Below are positions 8,031-17,631 of a stretch of DNA of 64,000 nucleotides, in pieces. Source of the DNA: Kribbella soli. Lineage in GTDB: Bacteria > Actinomycetota > Actinomycetes > Propionibacteriales > Kribbellaceae. Each line of letters starts with the position of its first letter. The first letter of the stretch is position 1. The DNA lies in assembly GCF_004331345.1 (NCBI RefSeq), contig NZ_SJJZ01000003.1:1240001-1304000 (forward strand), in the 5' to 3' direction. A program made the translations under genes and the position numbers. Below the pieces are notes generated by a model. The model worked only from the letters and a program-made list of their open reading frames with translations. It had not been told where the DNA came from and did not search any database.

Positions 8031-9244
8031 CCCACCACCTGGCCGGCCGCCTGACGCGCCGCGGCCCAGCGTACGACCGGGACCGACAGGATGCCGACGA
8101 CGGCGAACCAGACGCCGAGGATGATCCAGCCGGGGACGCCCAGGCCGAGTGGGAGCAGGGCGAGGACTGTCGGCGCGACCATGCTGCTGATCGACATGCT
8201 GGTGTTCCAGACGCCCTGGTACTGCCCCTGGGCGTGGTCTGGCGCCAGGTCGAAGCTGAGCAGGAACGACCCCGAGGACTGCAGCAGTTCGGCGATCACC
8301 TGAACCAGAGCACCGACGGCGAGCAGACCGACCGCGATCGCTGCGTTGCCCCAGGTCGCGCCGGCCATCAGGACCATCGATGCCAACAGCAACAACCCCG
8401 CGGTACGGGTGGCGCGGGCGGCCGTCGTCGGGTCGGCGATGCCGCGCGACGAGCGCACCTGGAACAGCGAGACGACCACGGTGTTGATGATCAGCAGCAG
8501 CGCCACCGTCCAGCGCGGCGCGTCCGTGTGATCAACCACCCAGAGCGGGATCGCCACATCGAGTACGGCGAAGTGGATGCTCATGCCCGCGTTGAGCGCG
8601 GCGACCGCGAGGTACGCACGATCGCGCAACGCGATCCACACCGGCCCGTCGTCGTCGTGGGGTTGTGGCGCCACCCGCGGGATCGCCAGTACGACGAACG
8701 CCGCGACGCTGCTGAGCACGGCGTCGAGCACGAACATCAGGCGGTACGCCGTACCCGTGTCGAAATGCAGCGCGAACGCGCCAATGCCCGCGCCGGCCAT
8801 GATGCCGATGTTCGTGACGGCCCGTAGGTACGCGCGGGCCGCGACCCGGCCGGCGCCGTGCGTGACGGCGGCGATCAACGCGGCGCGGACGGCTCCGGCG
8901 CCGCGGTCGATCATCGTCAGCACGATGCTCACGACCAGGAACTGCCAGAAGTTGTGGACGAACAGGTAGACCAGCGAGAGCGCGCACACCATCAGGCTCA
9001 GTACGACGAACAACCCGCGAGGTCCGCGACGATCCGCCAGGTGCCCGAGCGGTACGGCGGACAGCAGCCCGAACAACCCGGCCACCGTAAGACCGAGCCC
9101 GACCTGCGCGATCGACAGCCCGATGATGCGGTTGAAGTACAGCACGCTGACCGTCATCAGTAGCCCATTACCGACCCGACTCAGCAGCGTCGCCAACGCC
9201 AACGGCCGCAACGGCCCCGCCTCCGGAAGCACCCCCGTCACCAC
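8009..9244 (-). CDS. MFS transporter
   Basis: 411 residues with about 12 hydrophobic segments. The MFS loop motif is GHLADRRGPRGL near residues 66-77. A GTG start at 9244 is the first in frame. The central part is short and no long soluble domain is present. It resembles drug or metabolite exporters, but no substrate can be given. The start lies just beside the repeat-rich spacer at 9258-9396, and the 3-prime end overlaps iclR convergently. Confidence 0.85.
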   Translation of the reverse strand: MVTGVLPEAGPLRPLALATLLSRVGNGLLMTVSVLYFNRIIGLSIAQVGLGLTVAGLFGLLSAVPLGHLADRRGPRGLFVVLSLMVCALSLVYLFVHNFWQFLVVSIVLTMIDRGAGAVRAALIAAVTHGAGRVAARAYLRAVTNIGIMAGAGIGAFALHFDTGTAYRLMFVLDAVLSSVAAFVVLAIPRVAPQPHDDDGPVWIALRDRAYLAVAALNAGMSIHFAVLDVAIPLWVVDHTDAPRWTVALLLIINTVVVSLFQVRSSRGIADPTTAARATRTAGLLLLASMVLMAGATWGNAAIAVGLLAVGALVQVIAELLQSSGSFLLSFDLAPDHAQGQYQGVWNTSMSISSMVAPTVLALLPLGLGVPGWIILGVWFAVVGILSVPVVRWAAARQAAGQVVGQVVGSR

Positions 9245-9257
9245 ACCCGCTCCTCTC

Positions 9258-9396
9258 CCCGCATTTCCCTGGCAGACCCAGCAATTTGCTTGGCAGACCC
9301 AGCAATTTGCTTGGCAGACCCAGCAAATTGGGGGTTATTGACCCGTGAAACGGGTGTGCAACCCCGCATTTGCTGGGTCTGCCAGTCAAATGCGGG
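9258..9396. repeat. Tandem 21-bp repeats ending in a nested hairpin
   Basis: TGGCAGACCCAGCAA occurs three times head-to-tail with a 21-bp period (starts 9270, 9291, 9312) and once inverted at 9370-9384. The third copy and the inverted copy form a 16-bp perfect stem (GGCAGACCCAGCAAAT). Inside are two more stems, GGGGTT/AACCCC and ACCCGT/ACGGGT with a GAA loop. Outer arms CCCGCATTT / AAATGCGGG close the whole element. It sits between the MOSC gene end and the MFS start and could act as the MOSC terminator. Confidence 0.85.
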
Positions 9397-9416
9397 TTGG
9401 CGGGTCGACGGGGGGC

Positions 9417-10043
9417 TCACTCGCGGGACAGGACGCGGTGTGCGGTGTCGCGGAGTTCGTCCATCAGGTCTACGCCGGAGTCGAGCATGCGCCGGAGCTT
9501 CGCGGGATCCTGCGGGCTGAACATCTCCGCGATGGTGACCTCGTGATCCGGGCGGCTGAGGATCTGGATCGGGTCGCCGGCGCCGATCGTGCCTTCGCGC
9601 AGCACCTTCAGGTAGGCGCCGGGGCAGCCGGCCTGGTGGAAGCGTTTGACCCAGTGCGGTTCCTGCATGCGGTGCTGGAACGTGATGCACGGGATGCGCG
9701 GCGCGCGGACCATCACCTCGACCTCGTCGCCGATCCGCCACACCTCACCGAGCAGCGCGCCGCTGATGTCGAGCCCCTCGGTCCGCAGGTTCTCGCCGAA
9801 CAGACCGGTCGGGATGTCGCGGCCGAGCTCGGCGGCCCACCAGTTGGCGTCCTCCTCGGCGTACGCGTAGAGCGCGAGATCCGGACCACCGTGGTTCTTG
9901 GTGTCACAGACCCGGTCGCCGGCGAGACCGAGCTCGCCGACCCGGACCCGGCCGGGCTGCGGGCGCTTGTCGATCGCGGTGAGTCCCGTCTCCTTCGGAC
10001 CCGGGATCAGCTTCTCCACCACATTGACCGTCAACAACCGCAT
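9417..10043 (-). CDS. MOSC domain protein
   Basis: 208 residues from ATG at 10043 (MRLLTVNVVEKLIPGPKETG). The MOSC domain, a sulfur-carrier fold related to the C-terminus of molybdenum cofactor sulfurase, spans most of the protein. Visible features are KNHGGPDLALYAYAEED, GLFGENLRTEG and the conserved cysteine in RIPCITFQ. The architecture matches stand-alone YiiM-like proteins that bind molybdenum cofactor and reduce N-hydroxylated bases. A pathway role here is not shown by the neighbours. Confidence 0.88.
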   Translation of the reverse strand: MRLLTVNVVEKLIPGPKETGLTAIDKRPQPGRVRVGELGLAGDRVCDTKNHGGPDLALYAYAEEDANWWAAELGRDIPTGLFGENLRTEGLDISGALLGEVWRIGDEVEVMVRAPRIPCITFQHRMQEPHWVKRFHQAGCPGAYLKVLREGTIGAGDPIQILSRPDHEVTIAEMFSPQDPAKLRRMLDSGVDLMDELRDTAHRVLSRE

Positions 10044-10083
10044 ACCGGCATCTTCTCCCGGCAGCGGCGTGGGATCCACCCGT

Positions 10084-11469
10084 TTAAGCGCGCTTGAGCG
10101 GGAGCACGGCGATGATCAGGAGGGTGGCCGCGGTGGCGGCGGCTCCGATCCAGGCGGCCGCGCCGTACCCGGACTCGCGGGGGAAGACGCCCGTCGTGTG
10201 AGTCGCCAGGATCAGGCCGCCGAGTGCGCTGCCCGTGGAGAAGCCGACGCTCCGGACGACGGCGTTCACGCTCATCGCGCTCGCGGTCTCGGCGGCCGGC
10301 GTCACCGCCAGGATGACGACCGGCATCGCGGCCGAGAACGCGCCGACGCCGAATCCGAGGATGCCGATAGCAAGGATCGGTTCGACCAGGTGTGACCGGG
10401 CGAGTGCGAAGAGTACGAACGCGGCGAGAACCACCGCAGTACTTGCTGCTAGCAACAACCTGGCGCCGAGGCGGTCGCGCCAGGCCGGGATCATCCGGCC
10501 GGCGACGAAGCCGAGGAGCGAGAACGGGACCAGGACGAGGCCGGCCTGGAACGTGTTCAGGCCGAAGCCGTAGCCGGCCGCCGCGGGTGTCTGCACGTAG
10601 CGGGTGATCAGGCTGAAGAGCAGGTACATGCCGACGCCGCCGGTGAGCATCACGAGATTGGCGGCGGCCACCGCGGGATGCCGGAGGAGTTTGATGTCGA
10701 CAAGCGGACTCTCGGTGCGGACCTCGAGGAAGGTCCAGCCGATCAGGAGCATTAGTGCGGCAACGAGGATCGCGACGGCCAGGCCTGCGTGGTGGCGCCA
10801 GAGCCCCGTGTCACCAATGACGAGAAGGAGGGCCGGCAGCGCGATCGCGAGCAGGATCGCGCCGCGGATGTCGAGACGGGACGACGGCCGGTCCGGGGCC
10901 TGCGGTAGGGCGAAGACGGCCGCGGCGAAGGCGGCTACGGTGATCGCGAGGCCGAGTCCGTACGCCGCGCGAACGCCGGCGACGTCGGTGAGCAGGCCCG
11001 ACAACGGGTAGCCGATCCCGATGCCCGCAGTCGAGGCGACGGACAGCAGCGCGATCGTCCGCGCGGCCCGCTGCTCGTCCAGGTGGTCCCGCGCGATCGC
11101 CATCATCAGCACGACCAGCCCGATTCCGGAGCCCTGCAGCGCCCGGCCGACGAGCAGGAACGCGAACGGCAACAGGATCACCGTCAGCAGACTGCCGACG
11201 ACCTCCACCGCGAGGATCACCAGTACGACGGTGCGCCGCCGCGGGCCGGACCCGAGCCGCCCGAGCACTGGCGTCGCCACAGCACCCGCCAGCAACGCGA
11301 TCGTCAGCGTCCACTGCGAGGCCGCGAGCGAAACGTCGTACTCCTCGGCGACCGCCGTGATCAACGGAGCGCCGAGACTCCCGATCACCGCCCCGACCAG
11401 TCCGACGAAGACCAAGAACCGCGCGAGCATCCCCGGAGCCCGCACCAGGCTGCTCTGTTTCGTGCTCAT
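10084..11469 (-). CDS. MFS drug/metabolite exporter of the TetR-MFS pair
   Basis: 461 residues, about 14 hydrophobic stretches, resembling the DHA2-type 14-helix exporters. ATG at 11469 overlaps the TetR stop by 4 bases (ATGA), so the two are translationally coupled. The first helix includes ARFLVFVGLVGAVIGSLGAPLITAV. A motif-C-like stretch, GIGIGYPLSGLLTD, is present near residue 155. The pairing with TetR and the operator upstream suggests inducible efflux of a compound the regulator senses; the compound is unknown. Confidence 0.87.
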   Translation of the reverse strand: MSTKQSSLVRAPGMLARFLVFVGLVGAVIGSLGAPLITAVAEEYDVSLAASQWTLTIALLAGAVATPVLGRLGSGPRRRTVVLVILAVEVVGSLLTVILLPFAFLLVGRALQGSGIGLVVLMMAIARDHLDEQRAARTIALLSVASTAGIGIGYPLSGLLTDVAGVRAAYGLGLAITVAAFAAAVFALPQAPDRPSSRLDIRGAILLAIALPALLLVIGDTGLWRHHAGLAVAILVAALMLLIGWTFLEVRTESPLVDIKLLRHPAVAAANLVMLTGGVGMYLLFSLITRYVQTPAAAGYGFGLNTFQAGLVLVPFSLLGFVAGRMIPAWRDRLGARLLLAASTAVVLAAFVLFALARSHLVEPILAIGILGFGVGAFSAAMPVVILAVTPAAETASAMSVNAVVRSVGFSTGSALGGLILATHTTGVFPRESGYGAAAWIGAAATAATLLIIAVLPLKRA

Positions 11470-12044
11470 CGGTTGGTATCGGTGGTGATGTGGGCGAAGA
11501 GGCCTGGTTTGATGCGGGTTCTCGCCTGGTGGGACCACGGTTCGTCGACCTGCGGTAGATCCAGGGCGGCGTTCGTGTTGAGAAGCATGCCGAAGGCAAG
11601 GAACGCCTTGACCGTGACCGGGTCCAGTTGCGCGGTGTCGGCGACGGACTGCCACAACCGCGCGAAGCTCGCCCGTACGGCGTCCCGCACCTCACCGTCA
11701 CCCGCTGCCGCCGCGGCCGTGCCCTGCAACTGCAGCAGCAGCGTGGTGCGGTCGGCGAGCATGTCGTTGTACTCCTGCCCCATCGCCGCCAGCGCCTCGA
11801 CCCCGCTCGCCCCACCGGCAGCCGCGACCATCGCCAGCCGCATCCGCTCGAACGCGGCGTCCACGCACTCCAGGAACAACAACTTCTTCGTCCCGAACAA
11901 CCGGAACACGTACGCCTGCGTGATCCCGGCCCGCCGCGCGATCGTCTCGGTCGAAGCGCCGTACAACCCCGCGGCCGCGAACTCCTCCTCAGCGATCCCG
12001 AGGACCTGCTCGCGCCGCTCCTGCCCGCTCATCCGTGTCGGCAT
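11466..12044 (-). CDS. TetR/AcrR-family repressor
   Basis: 192 residues. The N-terminal HTH (RREQVLGIAEEEFAAAGLYG, then IARRAGITQAYVFRLFGTK, residues about 9-55) is canonical. The C-terminal part is an all-helical ligand domain. It begins 7 bases downstream of a perfect 11-bp inverted repeat, so it very likely represses itself and the overlapping MFS gene. A ligand cannot be predicted. Confidence 0.93.
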   Translation of the reverse strand: MPTRMSGQERREQVLGIAEEEFAAAGLYGASTETIARRAGITQAYVFRLFGTKKLLFLECVDAAFERMRLAMVAAAGGASGVEALAAMGQEYNDMLADRTTLLLQLQGTAAAAAGDGEVRDAVRASFARLWQSVADTAQLDPVTVKAFLAFGMLLNTNAALDLPQVDEPWSHQARTRIKPGLFAHITTDTNR

Positions 12045-12050
12045 ACCGCC

Positions 12051-12079
12051 GAAGTTAGTAGGTAGTAACTACTAACTTC
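12051..12079. promoter_or_regulatory. TetR operator palindrome
   Basis: Perfect inverted repeat GAAGTTAGTAG / CTACTAACTTC with a 7-base centre, placed immediately before the TetR ATG at 12044. Size and location are those of a TetR-family autoregulatory operator. The AT-rich arms stand out from the GC-rich surroundings. Confidence 0.8.
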
Positions 12080-12112
12080 AAGCCGGTGTCTGCTACCTCA
12101 CGTCGATCGGGG

Positions 12113-13021
12113 TCAGTCCTGGATGGCCTTGACGATGGCGATGTTGCGGGTCAGCCAGTCCTGGGGCAGGGACTCGTCGGTGCTGGTGGACTCCAGGGTC
12201 CAGAGGACGTTGAGCATCTGCCGGACGATCACCCAGGCGCGGGCGCGGCCCTCGTCGAAGCCGGCTGCGTCGATCGTGGTCCAGAACCGTTGCCGGACCG
12301 CGAAGCGCAGGTCGTGGGCGGCCTCCACCTCGTCCCACCGGTTCCAGATCAGGGGCGCGACCTCGAAGTGCGGGTCGCCGGACAGCGGTTTCGGGTCGAT
12401 CACCAGCCACGATTCACGGTCCGCGGCGAGCATGTTCTCGTAGTGCAGGTCGGTGTGGATCAGCCGGCCGTCGGTCGCTGGGTCGGCGATGAAGTCCTCG
12501 GCCAGCGAGATCGCCTGCTCGACGTACCGGTGCGGCACCGGCGCCGACGCGGGCAATTGCCGGAACCGCTCCACCCAGCGCTTCAGTTCCCCGGACAGCG
12601 TCCGGTACTGCGGCCCCGCCGGAACATGCAGCCGCTTGTAGGTGCCGCCAACGATCTCGCAGGCATCCAGCGCGTCGATCGTCGTCAGGTCCCGCGGCTC
12701 CAGGCGTTCGAGCAGTAGCGCGAACCGGCGCGGGTCTGCGCGCAGCAGTTGTACGGCGCCGTTGCCGGCCCAGGTCCGCAGCGCCAGGTGCTCGGTCTCC
12801 GCCTCCCAGTGCGGGAACTGCACCTTCAGCACGGCCCGCTTCCCCTGCGCAAGCACCGGTACGACGATCGCGCAGTTCCCGTACGCCGCCGTACCGTCAA
12901 CGCGCAGATCCCACTCGTCGAGGAGATCCCGCATCAGCCGCGGCAGCCGATCCAGCCAATCCGCCCAGTCCGGCCCACGCGAGGCAACGACGAGCAGACC
13001 TTCAGGAATCTGGACAGGCAC
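12113..13021 (-). CDS. Aminoglycoside/hydroxyurea phosphotransferase family kinase
   Basis: 302 residues with an APH(6)-like pattern: ATP-lid region RAVLKVQFPHWEAETEHLALRTW, Brenner-type catalytic loop HTDLHYENML near 188-197, and metal-binding DPKPLSGDP near 208. This family includes streptomycin 6-kinases but many chromosomal members are not resistance genes. It starts with GTG at 13021, the base next to the lepA stop, so it is read from the lepA transcript. Function beyond small-molecule kinase is open. Confidence 0.82.
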   Translation of the reverse strand: MPVQIPEGLLVVASRGPDWADWLDRLPRLMRDLLDEWDLRVDGTAAYGNCAIVVPVLAQGKRAVLKVQFPHWEAETEHLALRTWAGNGAVQLLRADPRRFALLLERLEPRDLTTIDALDACEIVGGTYKRLHVPAGPQYRTLSGELKRWVERFRQLPASAPVPHRYVEQAISLAEDFIADPATDGRLIHTDLHYENMLAADRESWLVIDPKPLSGDPHFEVAPLIWNRWDEVEAAHDLRFAVRQRFWTTIDAAGFDEGRARAWVIVRQMLNVLWTLESTSTDESLPQDWLTRNIAIVKAIQD

Positions 13022-14956
<1,935 letters not shown>

Positions 14957-15015
14957 CCCACGTGGGTCCAGCGGATTCGAAAATCACTGGCGCAGGCCCG
15001 CTAGCGTGGTGACGC

Positions 15016-15930
15016 ATGGCGCATGCTGCTGGGGTCCGGTTGCCCTTCGAGAAGCTGCCCGCCGCGGTGCGGGCCTGGGTGGAGCGTTCGCTCGGGTCCG
15101 TCGTGGTGTCGGCGGTCACCCAGCAGGGCGGCTTCTCCCCCGGCGTTGCGGCCCGCCTGGTGACCGCCTCCGGCCGCCGGGCGTTCGTCAAGACCGTCGG
15201 TACGGCGCTCAACCCGAAGACGCCGGAGCTGTTCCGCCAGGAGATCACCGCGATGCAGGGGATCGGCACAGTCCCGATGGCGCCGGTCCTCCTCGACGTG
15301 TACGACGACGGCGACTGGGTCGGGATGCTCTTCGAGGACATCGAGGGGCGACTTCCCGCGCACCCGTGGGAGCAGGCTGACGCCGACCGAGTGCTGGGCG
15401 CACTGGTGGAGCTGACCGACGCGCTGGACCCGTCACCGTGGCCGGACGCACCTGTCGCGGCTGTGCGGAGCAGGGAGTTCCTGAGCCGGTGGGACAAGGT
15501 GCTGGAGGACGGTCTCGACGTACCTTCCTGGATGGAGGGCCGGGTGGAGGAGTTCGCGGAGCTGGCGCGGACCGGCATCAAGGCACTCGCCGAGGGGAAG
15601 GCACTGGCGCACTGGGACCTGCGGGCGGACAACATCATCCTGACCGACGACCGTGTGGTGTTCATCGACTGGGCGCACCCGGCGCTGGCACCGCGCTGGG
15701 CGGACACGGTCATCCTGTACGCCGAGATGCGCGGCTCGGTCACGCTCCCGGAGCTGCCGGACTCTTCGGACGCCGAGGCAATCACGGCGTTCATCGCGGC
15801 GATCGGTGGCGGGTTGTGGTGGGGTGCGGCGCAGCCGGCGCCACCCGGGCTACCGACGGTTCGGACGTGGCAGCGCGAGAGCGCTCTGGTGCACCTGGAC
15901 TGGGTGCGCGAACGCACGCAGCGTTTCTGA
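15016..15930 (+). CDS. Phosphotransferase-fold protein (APH family)
   Basis: 304 residues. Kinase-fold landmarks are RRAFVKTV (lysine), FEDIEGRLP (hinge), HWDLRADNIIL (catalytic loop) and FIDWAHP (metal-binding Asp). Members phosphorylate hydroxyls of small molecules; substrate here is unknown. A neighbouring 59-base spacer separates it from divergent lepA. It is the second of three APH-fold genes in the window and shares little sequence with the other two. Confidence 0.83.
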   Translation: MAHAAGVRLPFEKLPAAVRAWVERSLGSVVVSAVTQQGGFSPGVAARLVTASGRRAFVKTVGTALNPKTPELFRQEITAMQGIGTVPMAPVLLDVYDDGDWVGMLFEDIEGRLPAHPWEQADADRVLGALVELTDALDPSPWPDAPVAAVRSREFLSRWDKVLEDGLDVPSWMEGRVEEFAELARTGIKALAEGKALAHWDLRADNIILTDDRVVFIDWAHPALAPRWADTVILYAEMRGSVTLPELPDSSDAEAITAFIAAIGGGLWWGAAQPAPPGLPTVRTWQRESALVHLDWVRERTQRF

Positions 15931-15951
15931 GCGACGCGCGTCTCTAGCGGT

Positions 15952-16473
15952 GTGACGAATCAAATGGTGAGCATCGGACGCCCGGCGCCTGCGCAGGCGG
16001 CCGTGTCGGCGCTTTACCAGCAGCACTGGGCCGGACTGGTCCGGCTGGCAGTGCTGATGGTCGACGACCGGCAGGCGGCGGAGGACGTCGTACAGGAGGC
16101 TTTTGCCGAGCTGTACCGGCGCTGGCCGTTGCGGGGGCCCGATGCGGCCCTGGCCTATCTGCGTACGGCGGTGGTGAACCGCAGCCGGTCAGTACTGCGG
16201 CGACGCAAGGTCGCCCGGTTGTACATCCCACCGCACCAGGAGCCGAACGCCTCCGCCGAGAGCGCCGTCGTACTGAGCGAGGAACGGACCCAGGTACAGC
16301 AGGCGCTCCAGGGACTGCCGCGGCGGATGCGCGAGGTCCTCGTCCTGCGCTATTACCTCGATCTCCCCTTCGCCGAGATCGCCCAGATTCTCGGGATCAG
16401 CGAGTCCTCCGCCCGCGCCACGTCCTCGCGCGGTCTCGCCGTCCTGACCGAACGCCTCGAGGAACTCCGATGA
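15952..16473 (+). CDS. ECF RNA polymerase sigma factor (SigE-like family)
   Basis: 173 residues from a GTG at 15952; an ATG four codons later (15964) is an alternative. Region 2 is seen in LYQQHWAGLVRLAVLMVDDRQAAEDVVQEAFAELYRRWP and region 4 in LPRRMREVLVLRYYLDLPFAEIAQILGISESSARATSSRG. It belongs to the SigE-type group common in actinomycetes. Its end overlaps the next gene (ATGA), a membrane protein that may be its partner. Confidence 0.93.
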   Translation: MTNQMVSIGRPAPAQAAVSALYQQHWAGLVRLAVLMVDDRQAAEDVVQEAFAELYRRWPLRGPDAALAYLRTAVVNRSRSVLRRRKVARLYIPPHQEPNASAESAVVLSEERTQVQQALQGLPRRMREVLVLRYYLDLPFAEIAQILGISESSARATSSRGLAVLTERLEELR

Positions 16474-17582
16474 CCGACACCGAAACCCGCCTCCGCGACT
16501 ACCTGCACACCCAGGCCGCCACGGTCCCCGACAACGCCCAGGGCCCGGGCCTCGAACCACCCGAGCGACGCCGCCACTGGCCGGTCCTCGCAGCCGCGGC
16601 AGCGATCGTCGTGGTCGTCGTACTGGCGGCGTCCCTTCTGACCCGAGGCGACCGACCCGATCCGGCGCGACGCCCGGCGCCACCTGTCTCCGGAGCCGCT
16701 CCCCAGGTTCCGTACACGGTGTACGAAGAGAACGCGCTCCACGACGGCAAGCAGAAGGTGCGCATTCCGAAGGGGGTCGACGGCTTCTTCTTCGGGCGGG
16801 TCGACGGTGGCTGGCTGGGCTCGCTGATGCCCAAGCCCGGCCAGTTCCAGCCCCTCATCCTCCGGCCGAACGGCACCTACCGGGCGCTCGGCCCGGACCG
16901 GTCCGACGGTCAGACGCTCTCCCCGGATCGCAAGCAGCTCGCGATGTACCACTACCTTTCCAACACCCGCGGCCAGGTGATCGTCATCGACGTCCAGTCC
17001 GGTCGGCAGGTCGCACAGCTGCCCGCCGAGGCCGGGCGACCGACCATCCTGGGCTGGAACCAGGACGGCCTGTGGATGGACCGGGGGAAGGCCGGACTGG
17101 TCGTCTGGCAGCCGGCATCCGGTCAGCAGCGACCGGTGTCCATCGCCGGCTTCGACGGCAGCGCAGCGATTCCAGCAGCGGCCGGGACCGTCGTCGTGTC
17201 GGCCAAGGTCGACGGGAAGCAGTGCCTCAAGGCCGGTGCGCTGCGCGACGACGGGTTCAAGGTACTGCGCGAGTACTGCGCCGAGGGGTCTGCGCACCTC
17301 TACCCGGTGCTGTCGCCCGACGGCCGGACCATGATCCAGAGCGCGCGAGCAGAGGCTATCGACATCAACACCGGTCAGGTCACCAAGCTCAAGCTGAAGG
17401 ACAGGATGATTGACACCCTGCCGCTGCCGGTCTTCGAGAACGGCACCCAGTTGCTGACGCTCACCGAGACGGTTGCTGCCGGCGGCATCGTCCACAATCA
17501 ACTTTTCCGCTGTGACGTCACGTCGGGCGAGTGCAAACTGCTGGTCGAGAAGGCGGACGGCTGGACGATCCACGAGCCGTAA
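16470..17582 (+). CDS. Membrane-anchored beta-propeller-like protein, putative sigma-factor partner
   Basis: 370 residues with a short cytoplasmic N-terminus (about 36 residues), one transmembrane helix (PVLAAAAAIVVVVVLAASLL, about 37-56), then an extracytoplasmic domain with TolB/WD-like strands such as LSPDRKQLAMYHYLSNTRG and LSPDGRTMIQ. Overlap with the sigma gene suggests an anti-sigma or sensor role, as is usual for ECF pairs in actinomycetes, but no zinc-binding HxxxCxxC motif is present. Role is therefore inferred. Confidence 0.7.
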   Translation: MTDTETRLRDYLHTQAATVPDNAQGPGLEPPERRRHWPVLAAAAAIVVVVVLAASLLTRGDRPDPARRPAPPVSGAAPQVPYTVYEENALHDGKQKVRIPKGVDGFFFGRVDGGWLGSLMPKPGQFQPLILRPNGTYRALGPDRSDGQTLSPDRKQLAMYHYLSNTRGQVIVIDVQSGRQVAQLPAEAGRPTILGWNQDGLWMDRGKAGLVVWQPASGQQRPVSIAGFDGSAAIPAAAGTVVVSAKVDGKQCLKAGALRDDGFKVLREYCAEGSAHLYPVLSPDGRTMIQSARAEAIDINTGQVTKLKLKDRMIDTLPLPVFENGTQLLTLTETVAAGGIVHNQLFRCDVTSGECKLLVEKADGWTIHEP

Positions 17583-17588
17583 CAGACG

Positions 17589-17627
17589 GACGAGGGCGGC
17601 CCGGTGATGTGCCGGGCCGCCCTCGTC
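17589..17627. terminator. Bidirectional terminator
   Basis: 16-bp perfect stem (GACGAGGGCGGCCCGG with complement at 17612-17627) and 7-base loop, 6 bases after one stop codon and 4 bases before the stop of the convergent protease gene. Confidence 0.9.
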
Positions 17628-17631
17628 GTTG

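Noticed and set aside
9270..9384. CRISPR-like short repeats
   Set aside because: Copies are 21-bp apart with no spacers, and one copy is inverted.
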